From Deltaproteobacteria bacterium (GTDB lineage Bacteria > Desulfobacterota > BSN033 > UBA1163): a stretch of DNA of 56,399 nt. Each line of letters starts with the position of its first letter. Positions within the stretch are counted from its first letter, which is position 1. Position numbers and translations under genes: made by a program. Where the stretch lies: contig VGSS01000003.1 in NCBI GenBank assembly GCA_016874935.1, positions 1 to 56,399 on the forward strand. The letters run 5' to 3'. Positions 1 through 8,866 of the stretch are shown one piece after another. Under the pieces are notes generated by a model. The model was not told where the DNA came from and ran no database searches. It worked only from the letters and a program-made list of their open reading frames with translations.

Positions 1-2264
1 TGGGAGCTTCCTGCGACTGGTCCAGGGAACGCTTTACCATGGACGAGGGTCTCTCCGAAGCGGTCAGGGAGGTTTTTATCCGCCTCTATCAGGATGGGCT
101 GATCTACCGCAGCCATTATATTATCAATTGGTGCCCCAGATGCCAGACCGCGCTCTCCGATCTCGAAGTCGAACACCATGAGATTTCAGGGAAGCTCTAC
201 CACCTCCGGTATTCCTTCAGAGAAGGGAACCGTTTCGTGGTCGTAGCGACCACACGGCCGGAGACGGTGTTGGGCGACACAGCTGTCGCCGTTCACCCGG
301 AAGACGAACGCTACCAGCGGGATATTGGGAAAAGAGTCATCCTCCCTGTCCTCGGCAGAGAGATTCCACTCATCGGCGATCCCTATGTGGATATCGAGTT
401 TGGGACCGGTTGTCTTAAGATCACTCCTGCCCACGATTTTAATGATTTTGAGATCGGACTGAAGCATGGGCTTGAGCAGGTCAAGGTGATCGATGAGGCA
501 GGCAGGATGAATGAGCATGCCGGGCCTTATCAGGGGATAGATCGGTTTGAGTGCCGGGAGAGGATCGTCGGCGATTTTAGAAGGGAAGGGGTGCTGGTTA
601 AGACAGAGGATTATCACCACAAGGTCGGCCACTGCTACCGTTGCAAGACCATCGTAGAGCCTAATCTCTCCCTTCAATGGTTTGTCCGTACCAAACCATT
701 GGCTGAAACAGCCATAGAGGCGGTTCGGACAGGCCGCACACGGATTGTCCCTGAAGTCTGGGAAAAAACCTATTTCGAATGGATGGAAAATATAAAGGAT
801 TGGTGCATCTCCCGTCAGATCTGGTGGGGCCATCGTATTCCCGCCTGGTATTGTGAGGCGTGCGGCGAGGTGATCGTGGCAAAAGAGGGACCTCGATCCT
901 GCTCCAAATGTCGTTCCGATCGGTTAAGGCAGGAGACCGATGTCCTGGACACCTGGTTCAGTTCCGCACTCTGGCCTTTCTCCACCATGGGATGGCCTAA
1001 ACAGACAGCCGAGTTGAAGGTCTTTTATCCTACCTCTGTCCTGGTGACGGGTTTCGACATCCTCTTCTTCTGGGTGGCCAGGATGATGATGATGGGCATA
1101 AAATTTATGGGAGATGTCCCCTTCCGGGATGTTTACATCCACGGGCTGGTCAGGGATGAGAAGGGGGAGAAATATTCGAAGACCCGGGGAAATGTGGTGG
1201 ATCCTCTCGATCTGATCGACCGTTTCGGAGCGGATGCGCTCCGTTTTACCCTGGCCGCCTTAACCATGCCTGGCAGCGATCTGAAGCTTTCGGAGTCACG
1301 GACAGAAGGCTACCGCCACTTCGCCAACAAGATATGGAATGCCTCCCGCTTTGCCCTGATGAACCTTGAAACCTTAAGCCCTGATGCAATGTTTCAAGAG
1401 CATTCCTCGGAGGAGTTCAGCCTTCCGGACCGGTGGATACGGAGAAGATTGAATGAAACAATACGGTCCGTTCGAAAAGGTCTGGAAGAATATAAATTCA
1501 ACGAGGCCTGCCATGTCCTTTATCAGTTCGTCTGGCATGAATTCTGCGACTGGTATCTGGAGATGACCAAACTCTATCTTTACAGGGAAGGCGATCAGAA
1601 AAGGCAAGACCTCGCCCGGCAGACGCTTTTAGAGACGCTCGATGCCATTCTCCGGTTGCTTCATCCCTTCATGCCCTTTATCACCGAGGAGATCTGGCAA
1701 CAACTTCCCATGCGAAAAGGGAGTGAATCGATTATGATTGCCGAATTTCCAAAGCCCGATCAACGGTACGATGATCAAAAGGTGGAGGATGAGATGGCAT
1801 GGGTCACCGAGGTGGTCAATGGCCTTCGGAACATCCGCGGAGAGATGAACCTTCCTCCATCGGAACAGATCTCCGTCCATATCCGGACGAAAAGCGAAGA
1901 GGCGGAGAAGAGACTGGGAGAACAAGAACCCTTCATCCGGTTCCTCGCCTCGGTGAAAGACCTGAACATTGGGCAGAATATCGAAAAACCCCTTTACAGC
2001 GCGTATGCGGTCGTGAGGGATGTTGAGATCTTTGTCCCGATGGACCGGACACGCATGGAAGAGGAAGCCAAAAGGCTTCAAAAGGAGATCCTGAAGATTG
2101 AGAAGGAGAGCGGTTTCGTTGTGAAGAAACTCTCCAACGAGCAGTTTCTTTCGAAAGCTCCTCCGGAGGTGGTTCAGGAAGTGAAAGCAAAGGCCCTGGA
2201 GTTTCGCTCCCAGCGTGAGAAACTGGAAGAGAGTTTGGATAGAATCAAAGCGATGATCGGGTGA
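1..2264 (+). CDS. valS: Valine--tRNA ligase, 5'-truncated by the window edge
   Basis: Charges tRNA-Val with valine in the cytoplasm. The reading frame is already open at base 3 and the family match (ASCDWSRERFTMDEG) lies upstream of the ATG at 39, so that ATG is internal and the N-terminus with the HIGH motif lies outside the window. Visible parts in order are the CP1 editing domain with TTRPET (residues 71-76 counted from base 39), the WCISRQIWWGHRIPAWYC catalytic-core block (about 257), a KMSKS-loop variant reading KYSKT (about 378), the anticodon-binding helical domain, and the C-terminal tRNA-binding coiled coil (about 680-735). The stop is followed within 20 bases by gatC, so the two are probably co-transcribed. 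Identification is secure; IleRS and LeuRS lack this combination of blocks. Confidence 0.96.
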   Translation, partial: GASCDWSRERFTMDEGLSEAVREVFIRLYQDGLIYRSHYIINWCPRCQTALSDLEVEHHEISGKLYHLRYSFREGNRFVVVATTRPETVLGDTAVAVHPEDERYQRDIGKRVILPVLGREIPLIGDPYVDIEFGTGCLKITPAHDFNDFEIGLKHGLEQVKVIDEAGRMNEHAGPYQGIDRFECRERIVGDFRREGVLVKTEDYHHKVGHCYRCKTIVEPNLSLQWFVRTKPLAETAIEAVRTGRTRIVPEVWEKTYFEWMENIKDWCISRQIWWGHRIPAWYCEACGEVIVAKEGPRSCSKCRSDRLRQETDVLDTWFSSALWPFSTMGWPKQTAELKVFYPTSVLVTGFDILFFWVARMMMMGIKFMGDVPFRDVYIHGLVRDEKGEKYSKTRGNVVDPLDLIDRFGADALRFTLAALTMPGSDLKLSESRTEGYRHFANKIWNASRFALMNLETLSPDAMFQEHSSEEFSLPDRWIRRRLNETIRSVRKGLEEYKFNEACHVLYQFVWHEFCDWYLEMTKLYLYREGDQKRQDLARQTLLETLDAILRLLHPFMPFITEEIWQQLPMRKGSESIMIAEFPKPDQRYDDQKVEDEMAWVTEVVNGLRNIRGEMNLPPSEQISVHIRTKSEEAEKRLGEQEPFIRFLASVKDLNIGQNIEKPLYSAYAVVRDVEIFVPMDRTRMEEEAKRLQKEILKIEKESGFVVKKLSNEQFLSKAPPEVVQEVKAKALEFRSQREKLEESLDRIKAMIG

Positions 2265-2283
2265 TATGGTTGGAGAAGACAGG

Positions 2284-2562
2284 ATGAAGATGGATATCGA
2301 AAAGGTGGCGAAGCTGGCCCGCCTTGAATTATCCGAGGAGGAGAAGAAAACTTTTGGAAACCAGATGGAGCAGATCCTTGCCTATATGGAGCAACTGAAC
2401 CGTCTTGATACCACAGGGGTGGAGCCCACCTCCCATGCCATCCCCATGGTGAATGTCTTCAGGGAGGATGAGGTGAAGCGTTCCGTTTCAAGGGAAGAGA
2501 TTCTGGAGATTTCGCCAGATCAGGGAGATGGGCATTTTAAGGTGCCGAGAATCATCGAATAA
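2284..2562 (+). CDS. gatC: Asp/Glu-tRNA amidotransferase subunit C
   Basis: Small subunit of the GatCAB complex, which converts Glu-tRNA(Gln) and/or Asp-tRNA(Asn) to the amidated forms. The 92-residue product begins MKMDIEKVAKLARLEL, the typical GatC start, and contains the conserved HAIPMVNVFREDEV region that wraps around GatA. A longer start at 2266 is possible, but the GGAG at 2272-2275 lies about 8 bases before the ATG at 2284 and inside the longer version, which favours 2284. The gene follows valS closely and precedes gatA, from which a 216-bp repeat-filled spacer separates it. gatB is not in the window. Confidence 0.93.
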   Translation: MKMDIEKVAKLARLELSEEEKKTFGNQMEQILAYMEQLNRLDTTGVEPTSHAIPMVNVFREDEVKRSVSREEILEISPDQGDGHFKVPRIIE

Positions 2563-2578
2563 AAAAGTGACAAAGTTG

Positions 2579-2769
2579 AAAAGTGACTAAAGTGCCTAAA
2601 ATTAAAGAACAAAAAGTTGTTATGCCGAACTTGGTTCGGCATCTCGTTTTAGCTTGAACCCCAGATCCTGAAACAAGTTCAGGATGACAGGTTCAGAAAA
2701 TTTATAATATTTTTGTATAGATTTAGACCCCAACTTTAGCTCACTTTAGACACTTTAGTCATTTTACTT
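2579..2769. repeat. Nested palindromic element between gatC and gatA
   Basis: Spacer built from nested inverted repeats. The outer arms are AAAAGTGACTAAAGTG-like at 2579-2601 and its near-complement at 2741-2766. Inside are a perfect 9-bp hairpin ATGCCGAAC/GTTCGGCAT at 2622-2642 and a second perfect hairpin ATCCTGAA/TTCAGGAT at 2665-2685. No coding potential is seen. The arrangement resembles a small non-autonomous element inserted into a former gatC-gatA operon. The hairpins could also attenuate transcription, but neither has a terminator-like T tract. Confidence 0.7.
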
Positions 2770-2778
2770 CACTACGAT

Positions 2779-4248
2779 ATGATTATGGAACTTCACGAAC
2801 TCACCATCCATCAGCTTCATGACCTTCTGGTCAAGAAAGAGCTGACTTCACGGGAGGCGACCGAGGCCCTCTATCGGAGAATCGGAGAGGCGGATGGAAA
2901 GATCAATGCCTATCTCATGCTCACAGAAGAGAGGGCATTCCGTCAGGCCGATGAGGTGGACCGGAAGATTGTAAGGGGAGAGGAGATCGGGGACCTTGCC
3001 GGCATTCCGATAGGCCTTAAGGATATTCTATGCACAAAAGGGATTTTGACGACCTGCGGCTCTAAGATACTGGGGAATTATGTCCCTTTTTATGATGGCA
3101 CAGTGATCCGGAAGTTGAAAGAGGGGGAGGCCGTCTTTCTTGGAAAGTTGAATATGGATGAATTTGCAATGGGCTCCTCTACGGAAAATTCTGGATTTCA
3201 GACCACACGAAATCCATGGAATCTGGACCGGATTCCGGGGGGGTCGAGTGGTGGTTCTGCCGCTGCTGTGGCCGCGGATGAATGTATCGCCGCCCTCGGC
3301 ACAGATACGGGAGGGTCCATCAGGCAACCCGCGTCCTGTTGCGGCGTGGTCGGTTTAAAACCCACCTATGGCAGGGTATCCAGGTACGGACTGGTCGCCT
3401 TTGCCTCTTCACTCGATCAGATCGGCCCCATCACAAAGGATGTGGAGGATTGTGCCATCCTGCTCAACGGGATCAGCGGCTATGATCCAAGTGACTCCAC
3501 CTCTGTCAATGTCGAGGTTCCTGATTATAAACGATGTCTGGTCAGCGATGTGAAAGGGGTTCGAATCGGAATTCCTGATGAGTATTTCATCGAAGGAATG
3601 GACCCGGATGTGGAGAGATCAACAAAAGAGGCGATCGATCTCTTTAAAAAATTGGGGGCGGAGGTGAAGGCGATTTCGCTTCCCCACACTCCTTATGCCG
3701 TGGCCATCTATTATGTCATCTGCACGGCGGAAGCCAGCTCCAACCTGGCCCGATACGATGGGGTCAAATACGGGTTCCGTTCAGACAGATATGAAGATCT
3801 GATGGAGATGTATGCCCGGACACGTTCAGAAGGTTTTGGAAAAGAAGTGAAACGGAGAATCATACTGGGGACGTATGTTCTTTCTGCAGGATATTATGAC
3901 GCTTACTATCGAAAGGCTTCCCAGGTCAGGACTCTGATGCGAAACGACTTTGAAGGGGCCTTTAAAGAAGTGGATGTGATTGTGACTCCGACGGCGCCAA
4001 CGCCTGCTTTCCGGATCGGAGAAAAGGTGGAAGATCCGCTACAGATGTACCTCTCCGATATCTTGACCATCCCGGTCAACCTGGCCGGAATCCCTGCCAT
4101 TTCCATTCCCTGCGGTTTCAGCAGAGGAGGCCTACCCATCGGCCTCCAGATCATGGGAAAACATTTTGATGAAGGAATGCTCTTAAGGGCGGCCTACACA
4201 TTTGAACAGAATACGGATTTTCATCTAAAGAAACCGTCGCTCATCTAA
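2779..4248 (+). CDS. gatA: Asp/Glu-tRNA amidotransferase subunit A
   Basis: Amidase subunit of GatCAB; it hydrolyses glutamine (or asparagine) and passes ammonia to GatB for transamidation of mischarged tRNA. At 489 residues it has the normal family length. The amidase-signature triad is visible: Lys81 in [10 protein letters not shown], Ser156 in [13 protein letters not shown], and Ser180 in [13 protein letters not shown], corresponding to K79/S154/S178 of the characterised enzymes. The ATG at 2779 is used, although ATG 2785 two codons later is equally possible. Presence of GatCAB indicates that Gln-tRNA and/or Asn-tRNA are made indirectly. Confidence 0.96.
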   Translation: MIMELHELTIHQLHDLLVKKELTSREATEALYRRIGEADGKINAYLMLTEERAFRQADEVDRKIVRGEEIGDLAGIPIGLKDILCTKGILTTCGSKILGNYVPFYDGTVIRKLKEGEAVFLGKLNMDEFAMGSSTENSGFQTTRNPWNLDRIPGGSSGGSAAAVAADECIAALGTDTGGSIRQPASCCGVVGLKPTYGRVSRYGLVAFASSLDQIGPITKDVEDCAILLNGISGYDPSDSTSVNVEVPDYKRCLVSDVKGVRIGIPDEYFIEGMDPDVERSTKEAIDLFKKLGAEVKAISLPHTPYAVAIYYVICTAEASSNLARYDGVKYGFRSDRYEDLMEMYARTRSEGFGKEVKRRIILGTYVLSAGYYDAYYRKASQVRTLMRNDFEGAFKEVDVIVTPTAPTPAFRIGEKVEDPLQMYLSDILTIPVNLAGIPAISIPCGFSRGGLPIGLQIMGKHFDEGMLLRAAYTFEQNTDFHLKKPSLI

Positions 4249-4292
4249 TTTCGGCTAAATTCCGCAATCCACATTCCGCATTCCGAAATGAA

Positions 4293-4619
4293 TTAATCGG
4301 TCATTTCCGACAGCCACTCAAGATAGGAAGAAGAGCCTTCAATGATGGGAAGGCTGATCATTTCAGGGACGGAATAGGAATGGAGGGACTTTACCCTTGC
4401 TTCGATCTCTTGAAATCTTTTTCTCTGAGTTTTAATGATCAGGAGCCACTCCTTTTCATCCCAAATCTTTTCCTCCCAGCGATAAATGGAACGAACCGGA
4501 GAAATGAGGTTGACACAGGCGGCCAGTTGTTCCTCCACCAATGCACGGGAGATGTTGAGCGCCTCTTCTTCAGAGCCACAAGTGATCAAGACCACAACCG
4601 GTTCGAATTCGATCTTCAT
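4293..4619 (-). CDS. cutA: CutA-family divalent-cation tolerance protein
   Basis: Small cytoplasmic protein of the trimeric, PII-like CutA1 fold, historically linked to copper/divalent-cation tolerance; its true function is uncertain. The 108-residue product starts MKIEFEPVVVLIT and carries the CutA signature: a first strand followed by EEALNISRALVEEQLAACVN, then the SIYRWEEKIWDEKEWLLIIKT strands and the C-terminal SVPEMISLPI block. An upstream TTG at 4664 and an ATG at 4625 are in frame, but homology starts at 4619. No clear ribosome binding site is visible. It lies tail-to-tail with gatA with only 44 bases between. Confidence 0.85.
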   Translation of the reverse strand: MKIEFEPVVVLITCGSEEEALNISRALVEEQLAACVNLISPVRSIYRWEEKIWDEKEWLLIIKTQRKRFQEIEARVKSLHSYSVPEMISLPIIEGSSSYLEWLSEMTD

Positions 4620-4771
4620 CGGCATTAACGTAACGATAACATTTACCGCTGGAGTCTGACACAAATTCCAATAACGAAGTCACAAATTCCAAATACGTTT
4701 CAATAACCAATATCCAATCAATCTGTTTTTAAAATTTGGTCATTAGAGTCTTGGAGCTTATTGGGTTATTG

Positions 4772-4807
4772 GCCTGCCTGCGCGAAGACGCTTCGGCGAA
4801 GGCAGGC
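4772..4807. repeat. GC-rich hairpin repeat
   Basis: Strong imperfect hairpin with arms GCCTGCCTGCGCGAAG and CTTCGGCGAAGGCAGGC around an ACG loop. It is flanked by AT-rich inverted stretches (AATAACCAATATCCAA near 4701 and TTGGAGCTTATTGGGTTATT near 4751), so the spacer 4665-4840 is another composite palindromic element between cutA and the aldolase gene. It has no T tract and is more likely a dispersed repeat than a terminator. Confidence 0.55.
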
Positions 4808-4840
4808 GCTTGGGATTTGGTTATTCAGCCTGAATAACCC

Positions 4841-5875
4841 TCAACCTAAAACCTTTTTGAATGCCTTAAGAGCTGTTTCTACATCCTCCTTCGATACATC
4901 CAGATGGGTGACCAGGCGGATTTGTGTTTTTCCGAAGGCATGGATGAGGATTTCGTGATGCTTCATGGCTTCTGCAATCTGAAGTCCTGTTTTTCGGGTC
5001 TCGGTTACATCGAATATGACAATATTGGTTTCTACATGTTTAGGATCAAGAGAAACTCTTTTCAGTTCTTTCAAACCCACGGCGAGACGTTTTGCATTCT
5101 GATGATCTTCTTTTAGGCGTTCGATGTGATGATCCAGTGCATAAAGGCCGGCAGAAGCAATAATTCCGACCTGACGCATTCCGCCCCCGAACATCTTTCT
5201 AAAGCGGTGGACCCGGTCAATAAATATTCTGGAACCTGCAACAAGAGATCCGATAGGAGCGCCCAATCCTTTCGAGAGACAGACCGAGACAGAGTCAGCC
5301 CATTGAGCGTATTCATGGGGCCTGATCCCTGTGGCAACGGAAGCATTCCATAACCTGGCGCCGTCGAGATGAACCAAAAGACCCTTTGATTTTGTCAACC
5401 TGTAGATATCCGCCATCTTATCTATCGGATAGATGGCGCCCCCTCCCCGGTTATGAGTATTTTCGATACAGATCAGTCGGGTGACAGGAAAGTGGTGGTC
5501 ATCCGGCCGGATGGCTTCTTCGATCTGTTGAGCATCGAGAATTCCCCTGGTAGCTTTGATACAATTAAATTGTATGCCCGAAAGAGCCGCCCCTGCACCT
5601 CCCTCAAAGTTATAGGGATGGGAGGTGGCTTCAATGATGACCTCATCCCCAGGTTGGGTATGGGATTTGATCGCCAGTTGGTTGGCCATGGTTCCCGAGG
5701 GTACAAAAAGGGCCGCTTCCTTTCCGAGCATCTTGGCCACCCTCTCCTGAAGGGCGCTGACCGTAGGGTCCTCACCGAAGACATCATCTCCGACCTCTGC
5801 CTTTGACATCGTCTTTCTCATAGCAGGAGTGGGTCGGGTAACCGTATCGCTTCTAAGATCGATCCATTTTTTCAT
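4841..5875 (-). CDS. ltaE: Low-specificity L-threonine aldolase
   Basis: PLP enzyme of the beta-eliminating lyase/threonine aldolase family that cleaves threonine or allo-threonine to glycine and acetaldehyde. The 344-residue protein starts with the family hallmark [16 protein letters not shown], followed by [11 protein letters not shown] and [12 protein letters not shown]. The PLP-ring aspartate is in HLDGARLWN (Asp171) and the Schiff-base lysine in [12 protein letters not shown] (Lys202). The ATG at 5875 is preceded by GGGAGA. A good promoter lies just upstream. It is probably a single-gene unit, read divergently from selB. Confidence 0.92.
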   Translation of the reverse strand: MKKWIDLRSDTVTRPTPAMRKTMSKAEVGDDVFGEDPTVSALQERVAKMLGKEAALFVPSGTMANQLAIKSHTQPGDEVIIEATSHPYNFEGGAGAALSGIQFNCIKATRGILDAQQIEEAIRPDDHHFPVTRLICIENTHNRGGGAIYPIDKMADIYRLTKSKGLLVHLDGARLWNASVATGIRPHEYAQWADSVSVCLSKGLGAPIGSLVAGSRIFIDRVHRFRKMFGGGMRQVGIIASAGLYALDHHIERLKEDHQNAKRLAVGLKELKRVSLDPKHVETNIVIFDVTETRKTGLQIAEAMKHHEILIHAFGKTQIRLVTHLDVSKEDVETALKAFKKVLG

Positions 5876-5908
5876 CTTTCATCTCCCAGGGGCGCTCGTT
5901 TCATTAGG

Positions 5909-5937
5909 AAAATACAATTTTAACCCATGGGTGTCAA
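5909..5937 (-). promoter_or_regulatory. Sigma-70-type promoter for the threonine aldolase gene
   Basis: On the minus strand TTGACA (5937-5932), a 17-base spacer and TATTTT (5914-5909) form a near-consensus promoter 34 bases upstream of the start codon at 5875. No operator-like palindrome is obvious. Confidence 0.6.
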
Positions 5938-6053
5938 GGTTTGTAACCTGCAAGAATAGGAAATAGAAGAAATAGGGTCAGATCTATTTTATTGGCATAA
6001 TTATTAAACCTAACCTTGTTTAGAGGGAGAAGAGAGGGTGAGAATAATCAGGG

Positions 6054-6083
6054 TTGAAAGAGAGAGGGCTTTTTTGTTATCCT
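6054..6083 (+). promoter_or_regulatory. Possible promoter for selB
   Basis: TTGAAA (6054-6059) and TATCCT (6078-6083) are spaced by 18 bases, 28 bases before the selB start. The -10 box matches consensus at four of six positions. This is a weak candidate only. Confidence 0.3.
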
Positions 6084-6110
6084 CTAAGGGAACTTTTTCG
6101 GGGATAGATC

Positions 6111-8027
6111 ATGAAGCATGTGATTCTTGGCACGGCAGGACATATTGACCATGGAAAGACTTCCCTGGTCAAAGCCCTCACCGGTGTGGATACCGATCGA
6201 TTGAAGGAGGAGAAGGAGCGAGGGATAACAATCGAGTTGGGATTCACCTTTCTGGACCTCCCCAGTGGAATCCGGCTGGGTATTGTCGATGTGCCGGGCC
6301 ATGAAAAGTTTGTCAAGCATATGGTAGCAGGAGCCTGGGGGATTGATCTGGTTGCACTCGTCATTGCGGCTGATGAGGGAGTAATGCCACAGACAAAGGA
6401 ACATCTCGATATCTGTACTCTCTTGAAAGTAAAAAAAGGATTGATCATCCTTACGAAGATGGACCTGGTCGATCAGGAACTCTTGGAGATGGTTAAGGAA
6501 GAAGTGACAGAAGCTGTCAGGGATACCTTTTTAAAAAAGGCTCCCATTCTGACTGTTTCTTCCATCACGGGCGAGGGAATCCCCCAATTGATCTCGGTCC
6601 TTGACGATCTTTCGAAGGAGGTGGAAGAGAGATCCTCTGACGGTCTCTTCCGGCTGCCTATTGACAGGGTCTTCATCATGAAAGGATTCGGTTCGGTGGT
6701 GACGGGGACGGTCGTCTCCGGAGGAATAATATTGGGGGAAACAGTGGAGGTTCTTCCCTCCGGCAGGGAAGGGAAGATCAGGAACATACAGGTCCATAAT
6801 CAGTCCGTTGAGAAAGCCGAGGCCGGACAGAGGGCGGCCATCAATATTCAAGGGATTGATACTTCTGAGGTCAACAGGGGCAATGTCCTGGCCCGGCCCC
6901 GTACCCTTACCCCGACAAGAATCATCGACGCCTATCTGGAGTATTTACCCGGCGCTGCAAGACCGCTCAAAAATAGAACCATTCAGAGATTTCACGTCGG
7001 TACGAATCTGGCTGCGGCCTCGATCTACCTCATGGATCGAGAGGAGTTGTTACCGGGCGAAGGCGGATTTGTCCAGTTGAGATTGGACCGGCCCATTGTG
7101 GCTTTGCCTCAGGACCGCTTTGTGATTCGGGGTTCATCGGCCATTCAAACCTGTGGGGGAGGAGTTGTTCTGGATACCCATCCTGATAAACATAAACGGT
7201 TTTCAGAAAAGGTTATCTCCGATTTAACCCTCCTCAGAGACGGAAGCAAAGAGGAGGCCCTTCGTCAGCATATCCTCCATTCGGGCATAGGAGGAATGAT
7301 TCTGGATGACCTTCTAAAGCGAGTGGCCATGGCCCCCAATGAGGCTCAGGTCGTTATCAGGAGGATGGTTGAGAAAGGGGAACTCATCCTGATCGATCCG
7401 GAGAGACTTAAGGTGGTTGATTTCTCTCAATACCAGGAATTGAAGGAGACCGTATCGGCACAATTAAAAGAATTCCATGTACGGTTCCCGATGAAATCAG
7501 GACTGGCAAGGGAGGAGTTGAGAACGAAACTCCCATCCGGCGTGGACGTGAAACTCTTTCAAATCCTGATCGGCGAGCTCATCCAATCCGGAAAGATCGT
7601 TCTGGAGAAAGATAAGTTAAGATTGCCTGAGCACCGGGTCTCCTCTTCAGACGAGAAGGGTCTGGTCAAAAAGGTGGAAGAGGCCATCCTGAAGGGAGAA
7701 CTCCAGCCTCCTTCTCCAAAAGAACTTTCTGAGGCATGGTCTGAAGAGGAGAAGGGGATTCAAGCCATCTTTGAACACCTTGTTCACGAAGGCATTCTGA
7801 TAAAGATCAAAAGTGGAATCTATTTCCATCGCACACCCTTCGAAGATTTGAAGGAGAATCTGATCCGTTATTTAAAGAAGAACAAAGAGATCACCACCCC
7901 TCAATTTAAGGAGATGACCGGAGCATCGAGGAAGTATGTCATCCCCTTGATTGAATACTTTGATCAGATCAAATTGACCCTGAGGTTGGGGGACAAGCGA
8001 GTTTTAAGGGCTGTCAAAGATCATTAA
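6111..8027 (+). CDS. selB: Selenocysteine-specific translation elongation factor
   Basis: Delivers Sec-tRNA(Sec) to the ribosome at UGA codons marked by a SECIS hairpin. The 638-residue protein has an EF-Tu-like GTPase domain (P-loop GHIDHGKT at residues 10-17, [14 protein letters not shown] at 60-64, TKMD at 115-118), two beta-barrel domains with [14 protein letters not shown], and a long C-terminal region of winged-helix repeats (about 380-638) that binds the SECIS RNA. Length and domain order are normal for bacterial SelB. selA, selD and the tRNA-Sec gene are not visible nearby. Its presence implies that the organism makes selenoproteins, though none is evident in the window. Confidence 0.96.
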   Translation: MKHVILGTAGHIDHGKTSLVKALTGVDTDRLKEEKERGITIELGFTFLDLPSGIRLGIVDVPGHEKFVKHMVAGAWGIDLVALVIAADEGVMPQTKEHLDICTLLKVKKGLIILTKMDLVDQELLEMVKEEVTEAVRDTFLKKAPILTVSSITGEGIPQLISVLDDLSKEVEERSSDGLFRLPIDRVFIMKGFGSVVTGTVVSGGIILGETVEVLPSGREGKIRNIQVHNQSVEKAEAGQRAAINIQGIDTSEVNRGNVLARPRTLTPTRIIDAYLEYLPGAARPLKNRTIQRFHVGTNLAAASIYLMDREELLPGEGGFVQLRLDRPIVALPQDRFVIRGSSAIQTCGGGVVLDTHPDKHKRFSEKVISDLTLLRDGSKEEALRQHILHSGIGGMILDDLLKRVAMAPNEAQVVIRRMVEKGELILIDPERLKVVDFSQYQELKETVSAQLKEFHVRFPMKSGLAREELRTKLPSGVDVKLFQILIGELIQSGKIVLEKDKLRLPEHRVSSSDEKGLVKKVEEAILKGELQPPSPKELSEAWSEEEKGIQAIFEHLVHEGILIKIKSGIYFHRTPFEDLKENLIRYLKKNKEITTPQFKEMTGASRKYVIPLIEYFDQIKLTLRLGDKRVLRAVKDH

Positions 8028-8076
8028 GGGCGGGATAGAGGTCCATGCCGCACCATTTTGAAGAGAGGAGTTTGAG

Positions 8077-8778
8077 ATGAAAATTAAAAAGAAGATCACG
8101 AAGAAAAAATTGAAACAACCGGACGAATTTATCAGCTTCACGGAAAAGAGCTATCTCTTTATCGGCGAACATATTGAAAAGATAAGCGTCGGCGCGATTC
8201 TCGTTCTGGTTCTCATCTTATCTTTCTTCCTGTTTTGGATGTGGGATCAGAGAAAGGAAGATGAGGCAAATCAAAAATTTATGTTAGCTCTTGAAGCCTA
8301 TCAGATGGTCAGCTCTCCATATCGTGAAGGGTCGCCGGCCGATTACAAAAAGGCTCTGGAAGGATTTGAGGAGGTGATTAAGGCCTATTCAAGGACATCT
8401 TCCGCAAAATCCTCTCTCATCTATAAAGGGGGAATTCATCTCCGTCTGAGTGAATTTGATGAAGCGATCAACGCTTACGATACCTTTTTAAGGAAAGCCG
8501 GGCAAGAAAGGTTGTATCAGCTTTTTGCCCTTGAGGGGTTAGGGTATGCTCACGAAGGGAAGAAGGATTATGAAAAGGCCGTGAAGGCGTATCAGGAGAT
8601 CGTTAAATTTGGCGAAAAATACCAATGGGCAGGTATTCACTTGAGTTTAGCGAGATGCTATGAGAAACTGGGAAAAAACGACGAAGCTCTTGAAAATTAC
8701 AAGGCTTTTTTGAAAACCTCACCAAAATCCCTTTCGACTAACTCTGTTCTTAAAAAGGTATCCGTTTTAGAGAAATAG
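8077..8778 (+). CDS. Membrane-anchored tetratricopeptide-repeat protein
   Basis: 233-residue protein with a lysine-rich cytoplasmic N-terminus, one membrane segment (about residues 34-55, ISVGAILVLVLILSFFLFWM) and a periplasmic part made of TPR units, the clearest being LEGLGYAHEGKKDYEKAVKAY and LSLARCYEKLGKNDEALENY. The layout matches the YfgM/TPR_21-like family, which in Enterobacteria assists SecYEG and periplasmic chaperones; that role is inferred. The start at 8077 is preceded by GAGAGGAG. It follows selB by 49 bases and may share its transcript; iorA downstream has its own promoter. Confidence 0.75.
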   Translation: MKIKKKITKKKLKQPDEFISFTEKSYLFIGEHIEKISVGAILVLVLILSFFLFWMWDQRKEDEANQKFMLALEAYQMVSSPYREGSPADYKKALEGFEEVIKAYSRTSSAKSSLIYKGGIHLRLSEFDEAINAYDTFLRKAGQERLYQLFALEGLGYAHEGKKDYEKAVKAYQEIVKFGEKYQWAGIHLSLARCYEKLGKNDEALENYKAFLKTSPKSLSTNSVLKKVSVLEK

Positions 8779-8807
8779 ATAGGTATGTTAAATATTTCAC
8801 TAAGTAG

Positions 8808-8836
8808 TTGACAAATAAAATTTTTTTAGTTAATTT
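8808..8836 (+). promoter_or_regulatory. Sigma-70-type promoter and strong RBS for iorAB
   Basis: TTGACA at 8808-8813, a 17-base AT-rich spacer and TAATTT at 8831-8836 lie 30 bases before iorA. A strong Shine-Dalgarno AAAGGAGG follows at 8854-8861, five bases before the ATG at 8867. Together these suggest high expression. Confidence 0.7.
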
Positions 8837-8866
8837 GGGAAAACTATCACAAGAAAGGAGGAGCTT

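Noticed and set aside
186..833. Long minus-strand open frame inside valS, and similar antisense frames at 9104-9769 and 42816-43496
   Set aside because: They lie antisense to strongly conserved genes, have no recognisable motifs, and reflect the codon bias of the real gene on the other strand.
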